From: Bacillota bacterium
GTDB lineage: Bacteria; Bacillota; Clostridia; Oscillospirales; Ruminococcaceae
Assembly: GCA_023457175.1 (NCBI GenBank)
Contig: JAEWMM010000100.1
Location: 1-6,214 of the forward strand
Reading direction: 5' to 3'
Length of the DNA: 6,214 bases
Part shown: positions 1 to 5,955 of the stretch, piece by piece
Numbering within the stretch: the first letter of the stretch is position 1
Layout of the letters: every line of letters begins with the position of its first letter
Notes under the pieces: model-generated
The model's database searches: none
Told to the model about the DNA's origin: nothing
Seen by the model: only the letters and a program-made list of their open reading frames with translations
Position numbers and translations under genes: made by a program

Positions 1-105
1 AAGCAGCGGAGAATGCGGGCGCAGGGAAAAGCCGATAAGCTTAATATCGCTGAGATAACGGCCTATTTAAATGCGGCCATTGTTCTTCCGCAGACTGAGC
101 AATAG
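1..105 (+). CDS. Possible C-terminal tail of an unidentified gene (partial)
   Basis: Frame 1 of the plus strand is open from the window edge for 34 codons and closes with TAG. It reads as a mixed polar/helical tail ending NAAIVLPQTEQ. Codon choice (GCC, GCG, CAG, GAG) resembles the real genes nearby. It would be convergent with the ABC transporter operon, whose terminator lies about 180 bp further on. Only a weak 5-bp hairpin (110-114 with 121-125) follows the stop, with no U-run. I recognise no family, and a 34-codon open frame can occur by chance. The neighbouring sequence outside the window would settle it. Confidence 0.3.
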   Translation, partial: KQRRMRAQGKADKLNIAEITAYLNAAIVLPQTEQ

Positions 106-282
106 TCAAAGCCTTTGCATAGGCTGCTTAACGTCCGTGCAGATATTGCGCCGAAAAATAGTACTTTTGCGATAGGCTTCTGGTATCGCGCATTAGGATT
201 GACAGGTGGCAGAGCGTTAGTCAGATTGTTGAACTGTTTAACCAATCGTGTAAAATTGGCGACGCGTCAATACTAGTTGTAT
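106..282. other. Intergenic stretch with no recognised feature
   Basis: Between the possible plus-strand gene tail and the operon terminator I see no convincing gene, RNA or promoter. A 60-codon minus-strand frame (63-245) starts with TTG, has no ribosome binding site and lies beyond the operon terminator. Confidence 0.5.
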
Positions 283-322
283 AAAAAGCGGGTCATATGC
301 TATTTGGCATATGACCCGCTTT
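283..322 (-). terminator. Rho-independent terminator of the ABC transporter operon
   Basis: A perfect 16-bp inverted repeat (285-300 with 307-322, arm AAAGCGGGTCATATGC) surrounds a 6-nt loop. Read on the minus strand it is followed by a run of five T (287-283). It begins 35 bp after the stop codon of the ATPase gene, the last gene of the operon. On the plus strand the 3' side has only TTT followed by AAAC, so any termination of plus-strand transcription would be weaker. Confidence 0.9.
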
Positions 323-357
323 AAACTATTGCAATTAAAAGTACAAGGGGGCGGCGC

Positions 358-1152
358 TTAATCCAACAACATACGATCGTTATCCAGCTCTTTGGCTGAC
401 GCCGCGCGAAAACGCTCTAACAGGCCGTTGACCGTCATAGTCCGGCGCTCCTCACCGGCGATATCGAGGATAATTTTGCCCGAATCCATCATAATGGTTC
501 GGCTGCCAAGCGCCAGCGAGGAACGCATGTTATGCGTGATCATGATGCAGGTAATGCGGTTTTCAGCCACAATGCTGCGCGTGAGCTGCAATACTTTTTC
601 GGCGGTAGCGGGGTCAAGTGCTGCGGTGTGCTCGTCGAGCAGCAGCAGCTTTGGCGTAATCAGCGTCGCCATCAGCAGGGTCAGCGCCTGCCGCTGACCG
701 CCTGACAACAACCCGACCGGCGAAGAGAGGCGGCTCTCAAGACCCAGCTCCAGCGTAGCCAGCCGCTCGCGCAGATAGCGCCGATCCTTAGCGGTGAGGC
801 CAAACGGCGACGTATGCGCAGCCGTGCGCATATAGGCCAGCGAGAGGTTTTCTTCAATGGTCATGCTCGGCGCGGTACCCGAAAGCGGATCCTGAAACAG
901 CCGGCCGATTGATTGGGCCCGGCGGTAATCCTTTTTAAAAGTGATATCCTCGCCGTCGAGAAAAATGTGACCCGAATCGATCAAAAACATGCCTGCAATG
1001 GCGTTCATAACGGTGGACTTACCTGCGCCGTTTGAGCCGATAATGGTCAGGAATTCCCCTTTGTCGAGGTGCAGGTTAAAGCGGTCGAGTGCTTTTTTTT
1101 CGTTGACCGTTTTAGGATTGAAGGTTTTTGTGACATTTTTAAGCGTCAGCAT
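358..1152 (-). CDS. ABC transporter ATP-binding protein of a TrpXYZ-type (tryptophan) importer
   Basis: This 264-residue cytoplasmic ATPase powers the importer encoded just upstream. The nucleotide-binding motifs are intact: Walker A GSNGAGKST (39-47), Q-loop glutamine 87 in RLFQDP, signature LSGGQRQ (149-155), Walker B LLLLDE (169-174) followed by the D-loop ALDP (178-181), and H-loop histidine 207 in ITHNM. The sequence resembles the uncharacterised-transporter ATPases of the COG1101 type that pair with COG4120 permeases and COG2984 binding proteins. The ATG at 1152 overlaps the end of the permease gene by 14 bp and has a GGAGG site 9 nt upstream, so the two are likely translationally coupled. 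Tryptophan specificity is inferred only from the Trp T-box at the head of the operon. It corresponds to the ATPase (TrpZ) position in streptococcal trpXYZ. Confidence 0.93.
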   Translation of the reverse strand: MLTLKNVTKTFNPKTVNEKKALDRFNLHLDKGEFLTIIGSNGAGKSTVMNAIAGMFLIDSGHIFLDGEDITFKKDYRRAQSIGRLFQDPLSGTAPSMTIEENLSLAYMRTAAHTSPFGLTAKDRRYLRERLATLELGLESRLSSPVGLLSGGQRQALTLLMATLITPKLLLLDEHTAALDPATAEKVLQLTRSIVAENRITCIMITHNMRSSLALGSRTIMMDSGKIILDIAGEERRTMTVNGLLERFRAASAKELDNDRMLLD

Positions 1153-2065
1153 GCTTCTGCGCCTCCTTTCTCAGGCGATAAAGCCGGTACTGATCCCGTA
1201 CTGCCGGATAAGAAATGGCGACCATAACGATGATGGCCGACACCAGCTTTAGGTCGGACGTTGAAACCGACGCCGAAAGCGCCATGGCGATAATGATACG
1301 GTAGATGACCGCGCCCACAACCGCCGCCGAGATAGCCCGCGCAACCGAGGGGCTGCGAAACAGCATGTCGCAGAGCACCTCGCCGATAATCAACGACGCG
1401 AGACCGATAACGACCATGCCGGTACCCAGTGTAATTTCAGAAAACATCTGGTATTGGGCCAGCAGGCCGCCCGAAAGCGAAACGAGCGCATTGGCGATGC
1501 ACAAACCGACGGTCGTGGTAAAGGCGGGGTTTATCGACGAGGCGCTCACCATGGTGCGGTTGTCGCCGGTGGCACGAACCGATAGCCCTAAACGGGTGCG
1601 CAAAAACAAAATGAGCGCAGCCGCGGTCAATACGGCGAAAAGCAGCGAAAGAATCAGCTTGGCATATCCTCTGAGCGCGGCGGGCAGCAGCTTTGAAAAT
1701 AGCGTAAAAATTGTATCCTCGCGCAGCAGCGGCAGGTTGGAGCGGTTGCCCATGACGCGCAGGTTGATTGAATAGAGCGCTGTCATCGTGATGATACCGG
1801 CCAGAATCGGCTGCACCCTGAGCTTGGTTTGCAGCGTGGCGGTGACCAGACCTGCCAGCGAGCCGGTAAAAGCCGCAAAGATCAGGCCGAGCACCGGGTG
1901 ACCCAGCACCGTCAGGGATGCCGCCGCCGCTGCCCCCAGCGTAAAGGAACCGTCGACTGTGAGATCAGCAATATTAAGTGTCCGGTAAGAAAGATAAAGG
2001 CCAAGCGCCACGAGACTGTAGATGAAGCCCTGCTCGGCTGCGCCGCGCAGTAAAATCATGCTCAT
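1139..2065 (-). CDS. ABC transporter permease of a TrpXYZ-type (tryptophan) importer
   Basis: This 308-residue polytopic membrane protein forms the translocation channel between the lipoprotein receptor and the ATPase. Several hydrophobic segments are visible, for example around FIYSLVALGLYL, LGLIFAAFTGSLAGLV, ILSLLFAVLTAAALILFL and VVIGLASLIIGEVL. It carries the motif RATGDNR after the central helices, typical of the branched-chain amino-acid/COG4120-like permease family. I chose the ATG at 2065 over an upstream in-frame start at 2167 for two reasons: an AGGAGG site (2073-2078) sits 7 nt before it, and the upstream option would overlap the binding-protein gene and add 34 non-membrane residues. 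The gap to the trpX stop is 76 bp, and the 3' end overlaps the ATPase gene. Tryptophan as substrate is inferred from the operon leader. It corresponds to TrpY. Confidence 0.92.
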   Translation of the reverse strand: MSMILLRGAAEQGFIYSLVALGLYLSYRTLNIADLTVDGSFTLGAAAAASLTVLGHPVLGLIFAAFTGSLAGLVTATLQTKLRVQPILAGIITMTALYSINLRVMGNRSNLPLLREDTIFTLFSKLLPAALRGYAKLILSLLFAVLTAAALILFLRTRLGLSVRATGDNRTMVSASSINPAFTTTVGLCIANALVSLSGGLLAQYQMFSEITLGTGMVVIGLASLIIGEVLCDMLFRSPSVARAISAAVVGAVIYRIIIAMALSASVSTSDLKLVSAIIVMVAISYPAVRDQYRLYRLRKEAQKHADA

Positions 2066-2072
2066 TGAAAAA

Positions 2073-2078
2073 CCTCCT
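2073..2078 (-). promoter_or_regulatory. Ribosome binding site fixing the permease start
   Basis: AGGAGG on the minus strand lies 7 nt before ATG 2065. It is the best Shine-Dalgarno sequence in the operon and rules against the longer reading that starts at 2167. Confidence 0.85.
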
Positions 2079-2141
2079 GCCGATTGCTGCGGCCAATCAC
2101 AGCGTAACCGCAGCGCGTTGTAACATTGCAAATGGAATGAA

Positions 2142-3134
2142 TTAATTGGTGTACTTTGAAACGTCAATACCCAGCGCAGCGGCCGTATCCTTGTTAGCGA
2201 CGGTGCTATACTGCGTTAAAACCTGTACCGGCACATCGGCAACAGCCTTACCGGAGAGTATTTGAGCCGCCATCTGCGCGGTTTGCACCCCCAGCTGCGT
2301 ATAGTTGACGCCTACGGTGGCCAGACCGCCGTCGTTTACCATAGAGTCGGCCGCGACATAGACCGGCAGCTTGGCTTCAATCGCGATCTGTGCGAGATTA
2401 GGCATGGCGTAGGCAACGGTGTTGTCAATGGGGCAGAAGATGGCGTCCACCTTGCCGATCAGCGACTGCGCGGCGGAGGTAACCTCGCCCGAATTGACCA
2501 CGCAGGTTTCGATGTACTGGACACCCTTGGCTTCCAGCGCAGCCTTGGCGTTGCTGATGACTGAAACCGAGTTGGATTCGCCCTGATTATAAAGGAAGCC
2601 ATAGGTTTTGATACCGGGGGTCAGCTCGTCGGCCAGCGTGAAAATCTGCTCGGTGGGAATGGCGTCTGAGGTGCCGGTGCAGTTGCGGTCAGGCGCTTGG
2701 AGGCTGCCGACAAGACCGGCGCTCACCGGGTCGGTGACAGCCGAAAAGATGATCGGAATATCGGTGGTGGCGGCTGCGGCAGCCTGCGCCGCAGGGGTAG
2801 CGATGGCGATAATGAGGTCTACCCCGTCGCCGACAAATTTCTGCGCGATGGAATTGAGCGTACCGGGGTCGCCCTGACCGTTCTGGTAGTCGATAGTCAC
2901 CTTGGAGGCGTCAAAGCCCTCGGCGGTCAGTTGGGTAAGAATCGCTTCGCGGATTTCGTCAAGCGAGGGATGCTCCATCATTTGCACGAGGCCGATCTTG
3001 ACCTTTTGAGCTTGCGGTGCGGCCGAGGAAGCGTCTCCGGCCGGAGGGACAGAAGAAGGGGCGGCGGACGGGCTGCCGCAGGCGGCAAGCAACGTTAATG
3101 TGGCAACCAGAATTACTGCTAATAGCTTTTTCAT
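2142..3134 (-). CDS. trpX: Substrate-binding lipoprotein of a tryptophan-type ABC importer (TrpX)
   Basis: This 330-residue extracytoplasmic receptor is predicted to capture tryptophan and deliver it to the permease. Its N-terminus is a lipoprotein signal peptide: MKK, a hydrophobic core, then the lipobox LAAC with the lipidated Cys19. A Ser/Pro/Ala-rich linker of about 25 residues follows. The mature part (from about VKIGLVQMMEHPSLDEIREA) matches the ABC_sub_bind/COG2984 family, with the two-lobed periplasmic-binding fold motifs IIAIATPAAQAA, IPIIFSAVTDPVSAGLV and VDAIFCPIDNTVA. An in-frame TTG lies two codons upstream (3140). I prefer ATG 3134 because AAAGAGAG (3144-3151) lies 9 nt before it and MKK is the usual lipoprotein start. 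It is the first full gene after the T-box. The family also includes uncharacterised members of other specificity, so the Trp assignment rests on the T-box. Confidence 0.9.
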   Translation of the reverse strand: MKKLLAVILVATLTLLAACGSPSAAPSSVPPAGDASSAAPQAQKVKIGLVQMMEHPSLDEIREAILTQLTAEGFDASKVTIDYQNGQGDPGTLNSIAQKFVGDGVDLIIAIATPAAQAAAAATTDIPIIFSAVTDPVSAGLVGSLQAPDRNCTGTSDAIPTEQIFTLADELTPGIKTYGFLYNQGESNSVSVISNAKAALEAKGVQYIETCVVNSGEVTSAAQSLIGKVDAIFCPIDNTVAYAMPNLAQIAIEAKLPVYVAADSMVNDGGLATVGVNYTQLGVQTAQMAAQILSGKAVADVPVQVLTQYSTVANKDTAAALGIDVSKYTN

Positions 3135-3192
3135 CTGCAATCGCTCTCTTTCATATACAATAATTAATTCGGATGATTAATGGGCGGAAAAT

Positions 3193-3234
3193 TTACGAGC
3201 GTCGCCATCGTGTGAATCGGAAAATCTGCTGCAT
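3193..3234 (-). CDS. Putative 13-residue leader peptide with one Trp codon
   Basis: Between the T-box terminator and trpX, a short frame encodes MQQIFRFTRWRRS and stops at TAA. An AAGGAG site (3244-3249) lies 9 nt before its ATG, which is a better ribosome binding site than the one in front of trpX. The peptide holds one Trp (codon 10) among four Arg and ends 58 bp before trpX. Known comparisons: the B. subtilis rtpA leader combines a Trp T-box with a Trp-rich leader peptide, and enteric trpL peptides end in WWRTS. I see no second terminator after this frame, so classical attenuation is not supported; coupling or mRNA-protection roles are possible. Short frames also arise by chance, and translation is unproven. 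Confidence 0.35.
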   Translation of the reverse strand: MQQIFRFTRWRRS

Positions 3235-3279
3235 TAAAATTCACTCCTTATGCTGTACGTTGCCGGAATATTACCGGAT

Positions 3280-3329
3280 AAAAAACAAAAAACCTGTCCT
3301 TGAAACAATAGTATTGTTTCAAGGACAGG
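3280..3329 (-). terminator. T-box attenuator terminator hairpin
   Basis: A perfect 16-bp stem (3314-3329 with 3293-3308, arm CCTGTCCTTGAAACAA) with a 5-nt loop is followed on the minus strand by TTTTTTGTTTTTT. The 5' arm contains the CCTGTCCTTG that alternatively pairs with the T-box core as the antiterminator, so the two folds are mutually exclusive. Confidence 0.93.
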
Positions 3330-3573
3330 AAAAAATCATTCCTGCGGTGCCACCTTGATTGCCGCGCTTAAAAACGCGACCGCTTTATCCGGGATGCCAA
3401 CACATCCCCTGCCCTTTAACGCCGGCGTGTGCGTCGCAAAATACTCAGGCTGTGTTGCCCTTTCCGTGCGCCCTCTGCGGTCCATCCATACCGACTCGTG
3501 TTGCTGCCGGGATTCCAGCGTTCCCCGGCTCTCTGTGAGCGCGTCATCGGTTTACTCTCCGCATCATCGGTTT
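3280..3573 (-). promoter_or_regulatory. T-box riboswitch, tRNA-Trp specific, controlling the trpX operon
   Basis: The leader RNA binds tRNA-Trp and chooses between terminator and antiterminator. Stem I begins near GATGCGG and contains the AGTA motif (within GGAGAGTAAA, about 3555-3564), the AGAGAGCCGGG distal stem and its apical loop. On the 3' side, TATGGATGGACCGC supplies UGG specifier codons at 3482-3484 (preferred, followed by A) or 3486-3488. A hairpin GGGATG/CATCCC precedes the T-box core CAAGGTGGCACCGCAGG (3357-3341). Its bulge TGGC (3352-3349) would pair with a GCCA acceptor end, matching the G discriminator of bacterial tRNA-Trp. Antiterminator: CAAGG and GCAGG pair with CCTTG and CCTGT just downstream. 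Codon and acceptor readings agree. The 5' boundary is estimated from the promoter. Confidence 0.93.
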
Positions 3574-3578
3574 CTTGT

Positions 3579-3607
3579 ATTAAATCACAGACAAACGATG
3601 CTGTCAA
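3579..3607 (-). promoter_or_regulatory. Sigma-A-type promoter of the trpX operon
   Basis: On the minus strand a perfect -35 TTGACA (3607-3602) and -10 TTTAAT (3584-3579) are separated by 17 bp. Transcription should start near 3572, immediately before T-box stem I. It lies 93 bp after the typA stop codon, so the operon has its own promoter. Confidence 0.82.
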
Positions 3608-3683
3608 GCCCTTGTTTTAAAAATAAGAGAAGGGATGCTATATCCTATGCATTGTGCAAGGCGCGTGACACCAAAACAAGGGC
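3608..3683. repeat. 11-bp inverted repeat between typA and the trpX promoter
   Basis: GCCCTTGTTTT at 3608-3618 and its exact reverse complement at 3673-3683 enclose 54 bp. One arm abuts the -35 hexamer directly and the other begins 17 bp past the typA stop. There is no U-run after it, so it is not a usual terminator. It could be an operator-like pair or an mRNA 3'-end stem-loop. Chance is possible, though 11 perfect base pairs at this distance is uncommon. Confidence 0.45.
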
Positions 3684-3699
3684 ATTGATTGAAGCCAGC

Positions 3700-5520
3700 C
3701 TATTTGCCGCTCTTGAGGCGCTTCATGCGCAGGTCGTGCGAGAGCTCACGCTTTCTGATGCGCAGGCTTTTGGGCGTGACCTCAAGCAGCTCGTCGTCGG
3801 CGATGAACTCAATGCAGGCTTCAAGAGAGAGCTTTCTCGGCGGGGTGAGGCGCAGTGCGTCGTCCGAACCGGAAGCGCGCATATTCGAGACATGCTTGCG
3901 CTTGCAGACGTTGACGACCATATCCTCCAGCTTGGGGGAAGCGCCAACGACCATGCCGGCGTAGACCGGCGTGCCGGGCTCGATGAACAGATCGCCGCGC
4001 TCTTGCGCGTTGTAAAGACCGTAGGTGACGGCCTCTCCCGTCTCGTGCGCAATCAGCGAGCCGCTCTGGCGGCTGACAATTTCGCCGCGGAAAACGTCGT
4101 AGCCATGAAACAGCGTTGCGATGATACCCTCGCCGCGTGTATCGGTCAAAAACTCACTGCGGTAGCCGAACAGGCCGCGCGAAGGAATCAGGAATTCAAG
4201 CTTCATGCGCTCACCAACCGGGTTCATGCTGATGAGGTCGGCCTTTCTGGCGCCGAGCTTTTCCATTACGCTGCCCACCGCGCCTGAGGGAACATCGATA
4301 ATAGCGGTTTCAAACGGCTCCAGCAGGACACCATTTTCTTCATGCATCAGGGCGCGGGGCGCACCGACCGCAAACTCAAAGCCCTCGCGGCGCATGGTCT
4401 CAATCAAAACCGAGAGGTGCATCTCGCCGCGGCCCAAAACGCGGAAACTGTCGGTGGTGGCGCCGTCCTCGACGCGAAGCGAAACATCCTTTAACAGCTC
4501 ACGGAACAGGCGGTCGCGCAGCTGGCGCGAGGTGACGAACTTACCTTCTTTACCGGCAAACGGACTGTCGTTGACCGAAAAGGTCATCTCGACAGTCGGC
4601 TCTGAGATTTTGGTAAATTCGATCGGCTCTATTTTTTCGGGCGCACACAGCGTGTTTCCAATGGTGATGTCTTCAATGCCCGAAAACATCACAATGTCGC
4701 CGGCCTTCGCCGACTGCACCGGCGTTCTGCCGATGCCCTCAAACTGATAAATGGCGGTAATTTTACCGCGTAGATTTACCGTCTCATCGTGGAAATCGCA
4801 GATGGCAACCGATTGGTTGACCTTTATTTCGCCACGCTCGATGCGGCCAACGGCGGTACGGCCGACAAATTCATTGTAGTCGACGGTCGAGACCAACACC
4901 GACAGCGGGCCGTCGGCGTCGAGCTCAGGACAGGGAATGTATTCGAGAATCGTCTCGAACAGCGCGGTCAGATCCGCGCCTTGTACATCGGGCGAATAGG
5001 AGGAGGTGCCCGCGCGGCCGGAGCAGAAGACCATGGGGGTGTCGAGCTGCTCGTTGGAAGCGCCAAGGTCGAGCATGAGCTCAAGCACTTCGTCGATGAC
5101 CTCGTGCACACGGGCGTCGGGCTTATCGACCTTATTGACCACCGGTATAACGGCCAGTCCCAGCTCCAACGCCTTTGACAGCACAAAGCGGGTCTGGGGC
5201 ATCGGTCCTTCGGCCGCGTCTACCAGCAGCAGCACGCCCGAAACCATGCCGAGCACGCGCTCGACTTCTCCGCCAAAGTCGGCGTGTCCGGGGGTGTCGA
5301 CGATATTAATTTTAGTGCCCTTATAATTGACCGAGGCATTTTTTGCAAGAATGGTGATGCCGCGCTCGCGCTCAATGGCACCCGAGTCCATAACACATTC
5401 CTCGACCTGCTGGTTTTCGCGGAAGGTACCGCTTTGCGCAAGCATGCCGTCGACCAGTGTGGTTTTGCCGTGGTCAACGTGCGCGATAATGGCGATATTG
5501 CGTAAATCTGTTCTTTTCAA
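3700..5520 (-). CDS. typA: Translational GTPase TypA/BipA
   Basis: This 606-residue ribosome-binding GTPase of the EF-G/LepA superfamily assists ribosome assembly and translation under stress, especially at low temperature. The GTPase motifs are complete: G1 AHVDHGKT (13-20), switch I RERGITI (51-57) with Thr56, G3 DTPGH (75-79) and G4 NKVD (129-132). A beta-barrel domain II, EF-G-like domains III and V, and the TypA-specific C-terminal domain follow. TypA hallmarks include GRGEMHLSVLIETMRREGFE, PSRGLFGYRSEFLTDTRGEG and LRIRKREL near the end. Length fits the family (about 605-615). I chose TTG 5520 over GTG 5556: it yields the conserved start MKRTDLRNIAIIAHVDHG, and AGGTGG lies 6 nt upstream. 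The gene is monocistronic by layout, with its own promoter and no clear terminator after it. Confidence 0.97.
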   Translation of the reverse strand: MKRTDLRNIAIIAHVDHGKTTLVDGMLAQSGTFRENQQVEECVMDSGAIERERGITILAKNASVNYKGTKINIVDTPGHADFGGEVERVLGMVSGVLLLVDAAEGPMPQTRFVLSKALELGLAVIPVVNKVDKPDARVHEVIDEVLELMLDLGASNEQLDTPMVFCSGRAGTSSYSPDVQGADLTALFETILEYIPCPELDADGPLSVLVSTVDYNEFVGRTAVGRIERGEIKVNQSVAICDFHDETVNLRGKITAIYQFEGIGRTPVQSAKAGDIVMFSGIEDITIGNTLCAPEKIEPIEFTKISEPTVEMTFSVNDSPFAGKEGKFVTSRQLRDRLFRELLKDVSLRVEDGATTDSFRVLGRGEMHLSVLIETMRREGFEFAVGAPRALMHEENGVLLEPFETAIIDVPSGAVGSVMEKLGARKADLISMNPVGERMKLEFLIPSRGLFGYRSEFLTDTRGEGIIATLFHGYDVFRGEIVSRQSGSLIAHETGEAVTYGLYNAQERGDLFIEPGTPVYAGMVVGASPKLEDMVVNVCKRKHVSNMRASGSDDALRLTPPRKLSLEACIEFIADDELLEVTPKSLRIRKRELSHDLRMKRLKSGK

Positions 5521-5526
5521 AATGAT

Positions 5527-5532
5527 CCACCT
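5527..5532 (-). promoter_or_regulatory. Ribosome binding site selecting the TTG start of typA
   Basis: AGGTGG on the minus strand is 6 nt before TTG 5520. The alternative GTG start at 5556 would place this site inside the coding sequence and add 12 residues (MPCGGTENRWII) not typical of TypA. Confidence 0.75.
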
Positions 5533-5588
5533 ATTTTCCGTGCCGCCGCAGGGCACAACATTAATGATAATTTGTTTTTAACCTTAAA

Positions 5589-5618
5589 ATTATACAGCCA
5601 ACCGTACCGCCGCGTCAA
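5589..5618 (-). promoter_or_regulatory. Sigma-A-type promoter of typA
   Basis: On the minus strand -35 TTGACG (5618-5613) and a perfect -10 TATAAT (5594-5589) are separated by 18 bp. The predicted start near 5582 gives a leader of about 60 nt before the TTG codon. The left end of the palindromic element lies about 33 bp upstream of the -35 box. Confidence 0.82.
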
Positions 5619-5650
5619 GAAAAATGTTATAAAATGTAAAGGTGCTGTCT

Positions 5651-5819
5651 GGTAAGGCATATTATAGTCAAATAATTTGAAAACAGTAGCAGAATAAGCG
5701 CGGATATTTTGCATCTGGCAAGGCGGAGGATACAGGCGGGCCTGACATCCACCAAGAACGGTAACACGATGCAAAACAAACTGCCGCAGCCCTGCTTGTA
5801 AATTGTCTGACTAATAACC
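5651..5819. repeat. Long imperfect palindrome with transposon-like inverted ends (MITE-like or structured RNA)
   Basis: Nested complementary segments share one centre near 5739. The ends TTATAGTCAAATAATTT (5662-5678) and the complement of 5800-5817 (TTATTAGTCAGACAATTT) differ by two substitutions and one inserted base. TTTTGCATC (5707-5715) pairs perfectly with GATGCAAAA (5768-5776). The core hairpin GGATaCAGG (5728-5736) pairs with CCTGacATCC (5741-5750) around a CGGG loop. Segments near 5685-5705 and 5778-5797 pair partially. Short open frames cross it on the minus strand but lack ribosome binding sites. A non-autonomous mobile element (MITE) or a structured non-coding RNA would both fit. 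No transposase is present in the window. Confidence 0.55.
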
Positions 5820-5837
5820 GGCAAGGCTTATTATACT
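5651..5837 (+). repeat. 18-bp imperfect direct repeat flanking the palindrome
   Basis: GGTAAGGCATATTATAGT (5651-5668) and GGCAAGGCTTATTATACT (5820-5837) match at 15 of 18 positions in the same orientation, 169 bp apart. A third partial copy, GGCAAGGC, lies inside at 5717-5724. The flanking copies could be a degenerate target duplication or part of the element's ends. On the minus strand each contains a TATAAT hexamer. Confidence 0.5.
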
Positions 5838-5857
5838 TTGGCTTTGTCACATGTCAG
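5830..5857 (-). promoter_or_regulatory. Promoter-like sequence reading into the palindrome
   Basis: On the minus strand CTGACA (5857-5852) and TATAAT (5835-5830) are separated by 16 bp. The predicted start near 5823 coincides with the edge of the dyad, so a transcript would be almost entirely the folded element. No matching terminator is evident before the typA promoter. The call is tentative. Confidence 0.35.
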
Positions 5858-5897
5858 GACTGTAACAAGGACGCTTTGTAAAGGTCAATCGATGAAC

Positions 5898-5938
5898 AAA
5901 AAGCGGCCGCGGGACAAATAAGCGTCGTCCCGCGGCCG
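5898..5938 (-). terminator. Rho-independent terminator after the small membrane gene
   Basis: A perfect 12-bp GC-rich stem (5904-5915 with 5927-5938, arm CGGCCGCGGGAC) with an 11-nt loop is followed on the minus strand by C and TTTTT (5902-5898). It begins 18 bp after the stop of the 43-residue gene, which supports that gene and its upstream neighbour being one transcription unit ending here. Confidence 0.88.
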
Positions 5939-5955
5939 GTTGGAATCTATTAAGC

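Noticed and set aside
194..228. TTGACA at 199-204 as a plus-strand promoter -35
   Set aside because: The hexamer 17 bp downstream (CAGATT) is a poor -10, and no gene follows on the plus strand.
63..245. A 60-codon minus-strand frame starting with TTG
   Set aside because: No Shine-Dalgarno sequence, no family resemblance, and it lies beyond the operon terminator.
392..697. Plus-strand frames antisense to the transporter genes (for example 392-697, 1305-1775, 2697-3098)
   Set aside because: Shadows of well-supported genes with intact motifs on the other strand; low-complexity Ser/Arg-rich translations.
3135..3192. A second attenuator between the leader peptide and trpX
   Set aside because: Only a weak 5-bp TTAAT/ATTAA hairpin is present with no U-run, so it does not qualify as a terminator.
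3355..4287. A 310-codon open frame on the plus strand
   Set aside because: It runs antisense through the T-box leader and the 3' third of typA, has no recognisable domain, and its composition follows from the GC-rich codons of typA.
5640..5840. CRISPR array
   Set aside because: The repeats are only two imperfect direct copies plus nested inverted repeats; there are no regularly spaced units and no cas genes.
5627..5850. Three overlapping 60-85-codon minus-strand frames across the palindromic element
   Set aside because: They overlap in different frames, have no ribosome binding sites and are explained by the repeat; no protein family is recognisable.
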